From positions 620,001 to 684,000 of the forward strand of contig JALLLT010000012.1 of the NCBI GenBank assembly GCA_025266875.1: 64,000 nt of DNA, read 5' to 3'. Positions 1 through 11,945 of this stretch are shown one piece after another (within the stretch, counting starts at the first letter, position 1; the number at the start of each line of letters is the position of its first letter). The notes beneath the pieces are model-generated. The model made no database searches. It was not told the origin of the DNA and worked only from the letters and a program-made list of their open reading frames with translations. Source of the stretch: Fennellomyces sp. T-0311. Its lineage: Eukaryota; Mucoromycota; Mucoromycetes; Mucorales; Lichtheimiaceae. Made by a program: the position numbers and the translations under genes.

Positions 1-239
1 CAGGACTTCAGGACGCCTTCTTCGTTTCCACATTTGGTGTAACATCTGCTCTCATAGCTGTAGACTTGTCACCGAACTGGCGTTCATAGTATTTAGAATA
101 AAATGCGCAAACGAGTATTCAGCATAGAATATGTCGCCTCATTAATCCAGAGAAACCCAGGGTAGACTTGACCGTCCAGCAATGCGAGACTGGAGCCTGA
201 TATCTGGTACGACTTTACGAAAATGAATCAGACGAACAC
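1..239. other. Left flank, nothing recognised
   Basis: No gene or repeat is visible before the minisatellite remnant begins at about 240. Confidence 0.5.
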
Positions 240-348
240 AAAACGGTTGCATCGCTTCACCCATCACTTGCATCGCTTCACCATAGACTTGCATCACTTC
301 ACCAAAGATTTGCGTCCCCTCACCAAAGATTTGCATCCCCTCACCAAA
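240..348 (+). repeat. Left remnant of 20/21-bp minisatellite
   Basis: About five degenerate units of the form TTGCATCACCTCACCAAAGA lie directly against the fold-back element. They have the same orientation as the large array that resumes at 1990. The simplest reading is one array split by an insertion. Units here are more diverged than those on the right. Confidence 0.75.
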
Positions 349-843
349 GGGGTCGTATAATTTGACGGTAAACTTTTGACGGTAAAATCTGACGGTAATG
401 CCGGAATTTCGCCGGACATCTACCGGACAAGTCCCCGGATTTTTACTACCACAATTGCTATTTGTGGCCATGACGGTAACTTTTTGACGGTAAAAAAGTT
501 GACGATAGAATATATGACGGTAAAAAATTGCCATACATGGCTCTGACGGTAAATGACGAAAGAAGTTCGATGGTAACTGTTTATTATGACAATATAAACA
601 CAATTGATTTACCATAATGTTTACTTGATACTATTGCTGTAATGGTTGGGAACTACTGCTTTACCAGCTGTAGTCAATATATGAGTAGTTGCACTCCGAA
701 TTCTGTTGTACTGGTTGCTTACTTCGTTAGGAATAGTCATTTTAAGTGACATATATCGTTGGTATGATATTGCTACTGTGTGAATGAAGTAATGAAGTCG
801 CTGTCATATAGAAGCTATGTACCAGATTTTTAAAGTCGATGTT
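349..843 (+). repeat. Left terminal inverted repeat of fold-back element
   Basis: Pairs with 1498-1989 in inverted orientation. The two differ by scattered substitutions near the outer tip and small indels near the inner end (about 780-820). It holds the repeated motif TGACGGTAA. Confidence 0.85.
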
Positions 844-1497
844 GAAGCTATGAATGTGGCGCATCTACGATAAGGTAACACAACCAGGTTTCCGGCTGAA
901 GTGAATCAACGGCACAAAGAATGAAAAGAGACTTATGAAAGTATCTTTGAAGTTTCGGATATGCTTTATTCAATGCAACGCTCTATGCTTTTATATCTTT
1001 TGTGTATTGAATCAGCGATGGCAGTTTAGATAGTGTTTCGTCTTCAGAATTGCCTGAATGGATAGAGGACGTATAGGATCCTTTCTTTTGTTCTGACCAT
1101 GCGGATCTGAGGATGTCTTTGACATCCGCCCAGCAGTGTAATGACCGCATTGCTGTATTGGAGTCAATTCCATGTCTTGTTGAGTTTATCCCATTCGTTC
1201 ATACGGTGTAATTCTTAATCCGTGTAGACAAGTTACTATGTAAGTACACTTCGCGATGACGTTGAACCGATATGTGTTATCCGATAGGAAATATCTTCTA
1301 TTATTATCATCTGTGGTTGTTTCACCACACCGGCGAGACGACTTCTAGTGGAGTTACACTGGATTTCCTTTTTAAATACTTCTTCCGTAACTTGCTTCGC
1401 AACACAATGTAACTTGCTATACAACATGAAAGATATAGTGCCAACTCTTGCTACGCCTGCTTAACTCTTGGGAATGCGCAGCTTCAGAAATAGTTTT

Positions 1498-1989
1498 AAC
1501 ATCGACTTTAAAAATCTGGTACATAGCGTATATGACAGTGATTTCATTTCTCCGTTCTCACAGTAGCAATATCATACCAACGATATATGTCACTTAAAGT
1601 GACTATTCCTAACGAAGTAAGCAACCAGTACAACAGAATTCGGAGTGCAACTACTCATATATTGACTACAGCTGGTAAAGCAGTAGTTCCCAACCATTAC
1701 AGCAATAGTATCAAGTAAACATTATGGTAAATCAATTGTGTTTATATTGTCATAATAAACAGTTACCATCGAACTTCTTTCGTCATTTACCGTCAGAGCC
1801 ATGTATGGCAATTTTTTACCGTCATATATTCTATCGTCAACTTTTTTACCGTCAAAAAGTTACCGTCATGGCCACAAATAGCAATTGTGGTAGTAAAAAT
1901 CCGGGGACTTGTCCGGTAGATGTCCGGCGAAATTCCGGCATTACCGTCAGATTTTACCGTCAAAGTTTACCATGAAATTATACGACCCC
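1498..1989 (-). repeat. Right terminal inverted repeat of fold-back element
   Basis: Reverse complement of 349-843, ending in ACGACCCC. The apparent ORFs here mirror those in the left arm and are not genes. Confidence 0.85.
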
Positions 1990-2950
1990 CTCACCAAAGA
2001 CGTGCATCACCTCACCCAACGCTTGCATCGCTTACCAAAGACCTGCATCGCTTCACCCAACGTTTGCATCACCTCACCCAACGCTTGCATCGCTTACCAA
2101 AGACCTGCATCGCTTCACCCAACGCTTGCATCACCTCACCAAAGACTTGCATCACCTCACCAAAGACCTGCATCACCTCACTAAAGACTTGCATCACCTC
2201 ACCCAACGCTTGCATCGCTTACCAAAGGCCTGCATCGCTTCACCCAACGCTTGCATCACCTCACCAAAGACTTGCATCACCTCACCCAACGCTTGCATCG
2301 CTTACCAAAGGCCTGCATCGCTTCACCCAACGCTTGCATCACCTCACCAAAGACTTGCATCACCTCACCCAACGCTTGCATCACCTCACCAAAAACCTGC
2401 ATCACCTCACTAAAGACTTGCATCACCTCACCCAACGCTTGCATCGCTTACCAAAGGCCTGCATCGCTTCACCCAACGCTTGCATCACCTCACTAAAGAC
2501 TTGCATCGCTTACCAAAGGCCTGCATCGCTTCACCCAACGCTTGCATCACCTCACCAAAGACTTGCATCACCTCACCCAACGCTTGCATCGCTTACCAAA
2601 GGCCTGCATCGCTTCACCCAACGCTTGCATCACCTCACCAAAGACTTGCATCACCTCACCCAACGCTTGCATCGCTTACCAAAGGCCTGCATCGCTTCAC
2701 CCAACGCTTGCATCACCTCACCAAAGACTTGCATCACCTCACCAAAGACTTGCATCACCTCACCAAAGACTTGCATCACCTCACCAAAAACCTGCATCAC
2801 CTCACTAAAGACTTGCATCACCTCACTAAAGACTTGCATCACCTCACCCAACGCTTGCATCGCTTACCAAAGGCCTGCATCGCTTCACCCAACGCTTGCA
2901 TCACCTCACCAAAGACTTGCATCACCTCACCAAAGACTTACATAACTTCG
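1990..2950 (+). repeat. 20/21-bp minisatellite, about 46 units
   Basis: Tandem units alternate among a few variants: TTGCATCACCTCACCAAAGA, CTGCATCGCTTCACCCAACG and a 20-bp TTGCATCGCTTACCAAAG type. Variants recur in blocks of several units, so the array has higher-order structure. Because 21 is divisible by three, long open frames appear in several phases (S/P/H/T-rich heptads). The 20-bp units shift frame, and no frame has gene-like composition. The array ends in degraded units at about 2940. Confidence 0.9.
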
Positions 2951-5042
2951 GGAAACTAAGCCGATGATCAAAAAGCACGATACACGAATGGAAAACGAAC
3001 GAGCCGCTAAAGCGTCACTGATTACTCGTGGTATAGTCAATTAACGCGTCTATAATCGGTTGGATCCATGCTATCGAGTGTCCACAGGGTGCTTTCGTGG
3101 GCTTTAGATTTTCTGATATGTGTATCGAGCAATCCAACAGTTGCCGGAACGGAAGTTGGTGTTGTGGGTATACTATCTATCTCCTTATTCTCTTTCAAGA
3201 CATAGTGCAAGCCTTGTTTTTTTACGCCTTAAAAGTGAGGGATACGGATCAATAAGGAAATATGGCAAAGAAAAGAACAGAAGTAAGGATACCGTGGAGA
3301 TGAGGTTGGATGGATTTTCTGCTGGCGATGAAGAAGTGTTGCTGTAATGGATCCCCCTCTTGTGTGTTGGTTAGAAGGTTGGAAATGTGTCTCTTTAAAG
3401 GTATTGCTTTATAGACTCCAACTCGCATGTATCTTGACTGAAAAATTGATTGACAGTGTAGAACAGTATATGTGCTGAATGCTACCCGTATCGAATGGGT
3501 TTTGTGAATCATGGTATCAACCCCTCATTCGCCACCATTGTTGCCGCCCATCAAGCAACTATTACCTTTGGAACCTAATTGCGATGCAGATCTTGGTTGA
3601 TGCGCCAAAGTTCTCACATCTGGAAAAAATCTTCAGAAAGTCCTCAGAGAATCCCTGAGACCTAGTATCTTCGTTTTACACTCGTATTGAAGATTCTCTG
3701 AAGATAATCTGAATACACATTTTGCATACTTTGTGACATTTCTGAATACGTTTAGAATAAAAGAGACTTTTGCGTATTCGATATGGTCCGAGTAAGTTCA
3801 TTTATTAGTGTATATATTGCAGGTTGATGCTTCTTGTTTATTTACATTGTACATAAAAGGACACTAATATAGTAACCTCAGAATTTTCTTTTGAATTTTC
3901 GTACGTTTTTAGCAAGGTTCTCTTTCCAAATGCTGTCCAAACCCTCAAGGATGAATGTCGGGAGGGAGTACATACTTTGCTGCTCGATCCGTGGTGGATC
4001 CTTTGAGCTGCTGGCGTAAAATGAGGCCAAGTTGTTTATTATATGGTTGACTTACGTAGTGAAGGTACATCCATTCAATGTCGCCATCACGATGCGCGGT
4101 ATGAAAGAGAATGAGGGTATAGATAGATATAGTAGTACCTTATATATATGCATACCGATAAAGCCCTCAAGCGGAACATAAAGCAAGCTATATATCACAT
4201 GACTCTACTTGATACTGACTACTTGCTTAAAAGTGCTATACTCAAAAAGAAAGCAGGAAATGACTTGGAGGTGAAGGAGATATTCGGGAAACGTTGTCAT
4301 CTGCTGTCGTATATTAAAGAAAGCAAGGAATGCGTAACTTGCATAACGATCCCAAGCTTATCCAAAGCCATTCTTTTTGATACTGTGCAGTGGCGAAGTC
4401 AGATTATAAGATCAGTAGCCCTGTTCTTTCTGTCACCTGCCGGCCGAGTGTACTGTTCTTAGGATCATTTCAAGAAAAAAAGGACGAGTTTAATGGTGAA
4501 CGAGGCGGTACCCATATGTGATCACGAGACATTGGAAGAGGATGCTTTGGATAACGAGCTACGCAAGTTGTCTCAGCTGCGGGATGATTAAAGAAAGCAG
4601 TACACGAAAGGATATAGAACATCAGTTGAAGGTAAGGTGGCAACGAAGGCTTATATGTTCAAACATCACTGAACACCATCTAATTAATGCAGAATCTATT
4701 AGCATCCATGCTTCCCGAGACAATTATGTCACGACCTTCACAGTACCCAAGTTCAAAGTTTTCGACAAGCGCCATTGAATAAACCAAAGAGAGCAGTGTC
4801 AAGTATGAAGTACCTTAAATGGTTGCGGTCAAAAAAGACAATTCTGTACTTGTATACCAGATCTCTGGGTGTACCGATCCCTTATAACTTTCTTCCAGCA
4901 TATGTACTTAGAAATGGTGATATGGTGAATCATTGACCTTGGTTCAAAACTTGGGTACCCGTCCAGGTTGAATTTGACTAAACCCCCGCTTTGGTGTGCG
5001 GAATTACCTCTTTACCGTTTACACATAAACCCTTCTGAAATA
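2951..5042. other. Intergenic, no recognisable gene
   Basis: Several ORFs of 60-105 codons exist (for example 4148-4462), but none shows a family motif, intron-linked continuation or convincing composition. Confidence 0.5.
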
Positions 5043-6830
5043 CGCCATGCTTACGAAGGGCCAAGCTTCTTGCCTGGTTCTCGACTGGGAACCTACCAAA
5101 GAAAATCGTGAGAAGGCAAAAAACTATTTCCATGAGTCGCCCTTGGACGTAGCGTATCGGCATGACTCCAATCCGTTGCAACCAATTGCTTTCGCAGGAG
5201 AAGTGATTAAAAAGAATCCATATGTATACAAGACATACCCTGACACTCCGGAAACGAGCCCTGGATTAACCCCTGCAGCTATTGATGATGGTAAGATGTT
5301 TAACTTTGAAAGTGAGCAATGTATTGACTTACTTTTGCGAATGTAGATATAGAGAGTATCACCAGCGATGATACAACTGCGACACAAGGTAATAAATGGT
5401 ACTGTTCGTTATATACCAGTTACTAAAATGTTATTCTCGTGCGATATAGTCAATTACAGTAAAAAGGCAGTACTACAGGTTATGAAGATTCTGCTAGCGA
5501 GAAAAGATCCCCAGAACACCGCGTTATTCGACCACAGTTTCTTCACCAATCAAGATATTTTCCAGCTTCTTCAAAAGTATTTCCCAGACCTTGACAGCTA
5601 CTATACATTCCAACAAATTGGACAATGGATCACAGCAGAAGAAAGTGACTTCTTGGGAAAGCTGACAACTAGTCGCGTTAACGGAAAACCACAGAGAGGG
5701 CGATGGCTTTGGGTACTGAAAGAGGGTGCCGCGGGTAATAAGTGAATTGCGTTTTCACTGCAAACATATTCACTTGCTTGTTTTTTCAAGATCACATAAT
5801 GGAAGAAAACGGTACTTTCCGGTCGCACTGCAAGCAGCAAGTAGATCGGTGGGTGAATATTGGATATGTTCGGAAATCAAACACAAAGGAGTCGGTGGAG
5901 AGCAGGTGCAGGCTACTGGATACCATGGCAACAAGGCTTATAAACCGATGCTTCTGTACAAAAATCTTTGCATCAGCTGTTTGCCCAACCTCACAGGCAT
6001 TATTTCTACGGGACTGCCCTGTAAAAAAAGAAATCATGGATAGGTTATCGATGTGCAATGGCACAACGCAAGGTTAGTATCCGCACACAATTCATTCCCC
6101 CTCCACTTCCCCATTTAATCGTTGTATAGATCTTTTTTCTTATCTATCTAATTGCAACAAAAACGTCCGATTATGCATAATCGACTTCGCTGGGCTATCG
6201 ACGGATCCTGCTGATATTACGTCTTTTTTAAAGTATGTTAACTAAGGAAACCAGATTCGCAGCTCACTAGCATCCGCTTTAGATGGGCCAGAAATGTCAA
6301 AGAGATCGCTATCGACCATGGCACGTCAATCGAAGTGATTGATCGGCACATGCTTTTACGGCAAGGCGGTGTGTCAAGATTCAAGTGTCGCTCGGCCCCA
6401 GTGAAGCGGTCTGTTACCTAAAGGTCGTCTAGAATCAAAATAAGGAATGTAAGGTTTGACCGTAATATGGATGACAAGCATTTAATACTATATATACGGG
6501 CGGTCCAGAAGTGTAAAAGTAAAATATACCCTTTTTACTGTAACATCAACAAGGATAAGCATTAAAAGAATTTAACGAAGAGCTGTTTGTGGAAGATCAA
6601 GGAAGCCATCTGCTTGTTGACACGTTGAAATTCGTGGCGTACGTTCTTTTATACCGTTTCCAGTTACATAGTGCATAACTACTGTAATGGGTATGTGTAT
6701 AAAGCTCGATTTGAAACTTCAGTATTTCAGGTAATACATCCATACTAGTGAAAAGGATAGTGACGGAAGGAGCAGTTTTTCTATTACGATATTTTATATT
6801 GACATTATGAGGATACTAGAGGGTTTTAGG
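5043..6830 (+). repeat. Duplicated segment, copy A (decayed transposon sequence)
   Basis: Aligns by eye with 8345-11160 along its whole length in the same orientation. The first kilobase carries broken coding stretches shared with copy B (frames at 5047-5346, 5368-5745 and 5742-6077). The rest (6075-6830) is shared non-coding sequence. Compared with copy B it lacks two blocks, near 6075 and near 6415. The stretch at 6290-6415 shares a decayed frame with 9800-9945. Link to a Mutator-like transposase is inferred from the material upstream of copy B. Confidence 0.7.
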
Positions 6831-7029
6831 ACCTTACAAAATTGAATTTTAACGTGTTAGCCACCATTTACGGTGTGATATATGGATTTGAAAGTGGCAT
6901 GCTCTGCAAGAAAAGAGCTGAGCTGTCAGGTAGTTTGTCAAGATAACAAGGGCATTCTCATAGGACCGGTTAAATACGGGTGCACCCTCTAGATACAGTC
7001 CACTAAATGTAATTTCACCGAATCACAAA

Positions 7030-8660
7030 ATGTCGAATTTCATGGCACCTGTCAGCTGCGATCCCTCTGTCGATTTTCTCTCTTCTGACGCAAAAACCGA
7101 AAGTGGAGCAGATTCCGAGACTGATACCATGCCGAGCTGCAAGTCGCTATATGTTGCATACTTTATGAAAAAGTTCCAGTTGGATAGCTACTATAATTCT
7201 GAAAAAAAGAAGTAAATGCCGTGGATGACCTTCACTAGATTATGAAAAGACTAAGCGATTTAACCCTCACAGATAGGAGTGCTATACATTGGACATTGGT
7301 TGGTCAATGAAAAAGGTCAACCGGCCGAAACAGCTGGCAAACAACTTGCATCGTTGCAAAAAAAAAAAAATGTAATGGCCCATTATACTGTGCGCGCGAG
7401 GCATGCAGACGTAAGGACACACACTTACGCCCTGGACATGACGAAAAAACTACGATGGCGATTCGTGAGAAAGGGAGTTTCGAATGTGGCGGTGTGTTAG
7501 AGCATATTCCCTGTGACGTCGAGGCTTTTTACTTCTTCAGGAATGACAAGTGCGATGTGAAGCAAAATGGCAGACACACTCATAAGAAGTATCTGGCCAA
7601 GCACCTTTCTGAAAGGGAAAAGAGAAGCTTATGACGAGAATACGAAACGATCCAACAATGACGCCAACAGCTGCCATACAGGGCACGGTGAAAAAAGACA
7701 ACTCGAAAACAGCGCCAATTGATACGATCAACCCAATCCTTGGCAATCATGATATCGCGGAATACCATATGAACAAAGTGCGCGACCAGCAAGACATCCC
7801 AAGGAAGGCTACATTTCTCGGCGAGTTTGGAACAATGACAAAGGAGTATCCCGAATATTTTCTTCATGCAAATGTTTGCCTGGCTCATTCTTTGTTGCGC
7901 ATCGATCCTCACTTATCAAGGAGTTTGTCAACTTTCAAGCATTCCCGACAGTGACTGATGTCACTTCCAAGGCAATCGAAAAAGGCTGCACCTCTGCACC
8001 ACAGTTCTGTACATTCGACAGCTCAAAAAGCATGTTGTGATTTTCCAGGCTGTTATGGACGGCCTCTCTGAAGCAGATTTCTCCCAGTACTTCTTTGCTT
8101 TCATGAACGAGTACAAAGTGAAGTTCGACGGACAGAATTCGTTTCTGGGGATGATGTTGGATTTCTCGATGACGCAGAAGAATGGGTTTCTAAAGGCATA
8201 TACAGCATACACCGGGAAAACTGATGGATCACGATTCGTCAAAGGGCGCTACATCCATTGGATACAATCTGTACAACGCGCCAGCAGTAACCACTGGACC
8301 GTGCCACCTGAAAAATTCAAAATCATCGGAACAACTGGGGAATATATGCATCCTTTGTTTACTAAGGGCCAAGTTTCATGTCTGGTTCTCGACTGGAAAC
8401 CTACCAAAGAAATCGTGAGAAGGCGGAAAAACTCTTTCCACGGGTCGCCCTTAAGTATAACATATCGGCATGGCTCAAGTCCGTTGCAACCAAATGCTTT
8501 CGCAGGAGAAGTTATCAAAAAGAATCCATATATATATACAAGACATACGCTGACACACCGGAAACGAATCCTGGATTAACCCCTGCAGCTACTGGTAATT
8601 GTAAGGTATATAACTTTGAATGTAAGCAATGTATTGACTTATTTTTGCGAATGTAGATAT
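7030..8660 (+). pseudogene. Decayed Mutator-like (MULE) transposase gene
   Basis: Frames must be joined across several shifts to read one protein. At 7280-7620 there is a probable DNA-binding domain of the FLYWCH/FAR1 kind (KKLRWRFVRKG, then a shifted C..H-rich stretch ending near GRHTHKKYL). At 7631-7954 a linker continues in another frame. At 8037-8579 lies the catalytic region: an LDFSMTQKNGF segment, then GRYIHWIQSVQRASSN, which matches the MULE C/H motif with the usual Cys replaced by Arg. Stops and frame changes at about 7500, 7620, 7955 and 8400 mean it cannot make a working enzyme. The MULE assignment rests on motif order and is moderately sure; another DDE family is possible. Confidence 0.55.
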
Positions 8661-9179
8661 GGAGAATATCACCATCTAAGACACAACTACATCTTCCGTT
8701 ACGACACAAGGTAGAAAATGATATTGTTCGTTATATACCAGTTACTAACATGTTATTCTTGTGCGATCTAGTCAATTACAACAAAAAGGCAGTACTACAG
8801 GTTATGAAAATTCTGCTGGCGAGGAAAGATACCAGCGGGTGCCGCAGGTAATAAGTGAATTGCGTTTTCATTACAAACATATTCACTTGCCTTATTTTTT
8901 CAGGATCACATAATGGAAGAAAACGGTGCTTTCGGAGCAGCAAGCAGATCGGTGGGTGAATATTGGATATGTTGGGGAATCAAACAGAAAGGAGTCGGTG
9001 GAGAGCAAGCGCAGGCTGCTGGATATCATGGCAACAAGGCTTATGAACCGATGCTTCTGTACAAAAATCTTTGCATCAGTTGGTTGCCCAAGCTCGTAGA
9101 CATTATTGCTGGCGGACTGTCCTGTAAAAAAAAAAAAACATGGATAAGCTATCGATGTGAAATGGCGCAATGCAAGATA

Positions 9180-9598
9180 GTGAAGCGTAACCGCTGTTGT
9201 TGACTCTTGTTTTTGTCTATTTTACTGTTTGTACCCCCTGACGCTCCTTTTGCACAAGTAAATTCTCTTTATATTTCTCTTCCCCTCGTTTTACATTTTC
9301 TTTGCCTCTTCTACCTTCGTTTTGTCTCTACATAATGCTCGTTGCGTGCGTACTTATTGGTATATTCAGTTCATTGACCTTTCTCACTTGTATCGAACAT
9401 AACTAACTTTGTTCGCACTTAACAGATTAGTTTTATTACTTGACTCCCCACCTTTTTCTCTCGTTGAGACCTTTTTATCTTAACCGCCATCTTTACTGCA
9501 TTTGGTTGGTATTTTTACTTTCGCCATATAACTTATAAATACTCACATTGTCCGCTAGACGATTCTTTTTGGGAATAAAGATAGTTTACGCTACAGCA
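9180..9598. other. Pyrimidine-rich block present only in copy B
   Basis: T/C-rich sequence lying between stretches that are adjacent in copy A. Either inserted in B or deleted from A. No inverted termini or target duplication seen. Confidence 0.45.
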
Positions 9599-9944
9599 GG
9601 TATCCGCACACATTTCATTTCCTCCTCCTACTCCCCATTTAATCATTGTATAGATCGTTCTTTATCTATCTATTTGCATCAAAAATGTACGATTATGCAT
9701 AATCGACTTCGCTGGGCTATCGACTGATCCTGCTGATATTACATCTTTTTTAAAGTATGTTAACTAACGAAACCAGAGTCGTAGCTTACTAGCATTCGCT
9801 TTTGATGGCCAGAAATGTCAAAAAAATTGCTATCGACCATGGCACATCAATCGAAGTAATTGATCGGCACGCACTTTTATGGCAAGACGGTGTTTCAAGA
9901 TTTAAGTGTCGCTCGGTCCCAGTAAAGCGGTCTGTTATGACACG

Positions 9945-10762
9945 ACGTGTGGTGGATTTACGGGCCTCATCCACTGTCACGTGAGTAGGAAAACCATTTC
10001 TGGTGTCAGCCAGATTTCCGGCAACCATCGTTCGCGCGTTTTTCCCCTTTGTCTCTCTTTTCCTACAGTCCCTTTTCTTTCTGCTGTTCCTCTTCACCTT
10101 TTTCTGGCACTTTATATTTACGTTACCGTATTTCTCTATGCACATTTCATCACTCATTAACCATGCTCACCTTTTGATCCGTTTACTGCTTCTTCCACCG
10201 CATTTCCTTTTTGGTACTTATTTATGCCCATGTCCTTATTTCTAACGCATTAACCTTCCTTCGGTCATTCTTTTATCTTTTTTTATTATGTCATTTTTCT
10301 TATATCTGTACTTATTGCACTATGTTCCACCTAACTGTAATCTTCCAATACCCCCGTAATTCTCCTCCGTCATTCTCTTACGTTTGCATTCGTTTGTCAT
10401 TCATTTAGTCATAGCGTAGATCGTTGTGTTGCCTATTTGAGAATAGGTATAAAAAGGCTAGTGGCCCATAGTAATCGAGGTCGTTTTTCGTCTCCTATTT
10501 AATTTTTGTTGAATACGGTCGTTTAGCGTGGATAGACTTCGGTGATAGTCTTGCTGATTCGACCTATTGTTTTCTCATTTGATTATTGACACTGCACACG
10601 ACCCGAAACTTCTCGAACCTATTATCGTCGATATTCGTTCGGTACTTACCAATAGCCCTACCCTTAGCGTTCTTCTTCTACCCGCTTTTTTTTTTCACTT
10701 ATCTTCTGTTTCGGGCTTTGCTCCCATCCATTTTTGTCTCTTCTTCAAGCACCACACGTGTT
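9945..10762. other. Second pyrimidine-rich block present only in copy B
   Basis: About 820 bp, T/C-rich, interrupting sequence that is continuous in copy A at about 6415. ORFs in it are low-complexity F/L/S-rich strings and are not called as genes. A short GTTA occurs at both junctions, which could be a target duplication or deletion microhomology. Confidence 0.45.
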
Positions 10763-11160
10763 AGTTACCTAAAGACCGTCTAAAACCAAATAAGGAACGC
10801 AGTTTAACCATAGTATGGGTGACGAATATTTAATACCATTTATACGAACGGGTTAGAAATGTAAAAATAAAATACACCATTTCTACTGTAATACCAACAA
10901 GGATAAACATTGGCAGAAGAACTATTTGTGGAAGTTCAAGGAAGTCATCTGCTTGTTGGCACGTTGAAATTTGTGGTGTATGTTCTTTTATACCATTTCC
11001 AGTTACATAGTGCATAACTACTATAATGGGTATGTGTATCTGTATGTGTATTAAGCTCGATTAAAAACTAAAGTATTTCAGGTAATACATTCATATTAGT
11101 GAAAAGGATAATGACTGAGGGAGCAGTTTTGCTATTATGATATTCTATTTTGACACTGTG

Positions 11161-11738
11161 GGGTTCCTGTAGGCGATTGTAAAAGCGTGAATGTAATCCA
11201 TTAGAGCAATCACACCTACTTATTTGGAGGCAACGGTAAATATAGTCATAAAGTAAGATAAGCATACTGTATGTTCTTGGCAAGCATTTCTCGGATGAGA
11301 GTATTCTAAAAGGAGGCGATTCTTAATGTACCACACCGATACATGCCTTTGATATACAGTAATTATTTCGGATGAATCAATGTGGATGGTCAGGTTGCCA
11401 TTGGCAATCGTCTCCAGAGAGGCTATCGATAGGCTTGTGTCCACATGTGGTGGATTGCTTGTTTTGCCTTAACTATTGCTTCGAAAGTAAATCATGTCAA
11501 ATAAATCAGCGTAAACAAAGGTCTGTGTGTACACAACATATGGAAATTGTATTAACTTGGCAGTGTGGCGAGTGCTTATGAAAGTATCTATATAAAACGT
11601 ACCCTGCCACTGCATGATGACGCGGAAATAGCCCCGTTTTTTTGACCCACCGGAACTGCACATGAGGTAAGTTTTTATATAAGGCTCTAACTTCTCAAAG
11701 TGCAACCAGACATATTTTTACCAAATGATCACAGAAAA
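11161..11738. other. Intergenic, nothing recognised
   Basis: Short ORFs on both strands without family motifs. Confidence 0.45.
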
Positions 11739-11945
11739 CATGGATGTTTTGATCTCGGGCGCGGGACCAGTCGACTTGTATTTCGCTTACCGAGTGGGTC
11801 AACCGGTGCTTCTTAAACGCATATTCCAGATAAGGTATTTTCAGTATTCGTAGAGATCTCGCAAGCAAATCAAAAAGTGTGCCTCGAGTAGTCATGAATT
11901 TCCGCGGATTACATCATCCCAACCTTTCACTTCTTATCAAGAGAT
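11739..11945 (+). pseudogene. Relic of FAD-dependent monooxygenase N-terminus
   Basis: From the ATG at about 11739 the frame reads MDVLISGAGPVDLYFAYR, which resembles the dinucleotide-binding start of phenol-hydroxylase-like flavoprotein monooxygenases (beta strand, GxGxxG, helix). The last Gly of the GxGxxG motif is Asp. The frame stops after about 40 codons, and a shifted stretch follows. No further exons were found downstream, so this is a fragment of a lost gene. Confidence 0.4.

Larger units (their letters stand above)
349..1989. mobile_element. Fold-back (MULE-like, non-autonomous) element with ~490 bp terminal inverted repeats
   Basis: Bases 349-843 and 1498-1989 are inverted copies that are almost identical over their outer ~430 bp. 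They are separated by a ~650 bp unique centre with no convincing ORF. The termini read GGGGTCGTATAA and its complement. The 9-bp sequence CTCACCAAA flanks both ends (340-348 and 1990-1998). A 9-bp target duplication with very long inverted repeats is typical of Mutator-like elements, but the surrounding minisatellite unit contains the same 9-mer, so the duplication is not independent proof. Each arm carries about seven copies of TGACGGTAA, probable sub-terminal transposase-binding motifs (inference). No transposase is encoded, so mobility would need a helper. The near identity of the arms suggests recent activity or arm conversion. Confidence 0.8.
8345..11160 (+). repeat. Duplicated segment, copy B
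   Basis: Paralogue of 5043-6830 with conserved order. Copy B has two extra blocks absent from copy A: about 9180-9598 and about 9945-10762. Its 5' part overlaps the 3' end of the decayed transposase. Substitutions are spread evenly, so the duplication is old. Confidence 0.7.

Noticed and set aside
142..615. 157-codon minus-strand ORF and its mirror at 1724-1975
   Set aside because: Both lie in the inverted arms of the fold-back element and reflect repeated TGACGGTAA motifs, not protein-coding constraint.
1920..2945. Long S/P/H/T-rich ORF over the minisatellite
   Set aside because: It is a by-product of the 21-bp repeat length. Several frames are open at once, and no start or domain context supports a gene.
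1990..2950. Possible CRISPR-like array
   Set aside because: Units are contiguous 20/21-bp repeats without unique spacers, in a eukaryotic genome.
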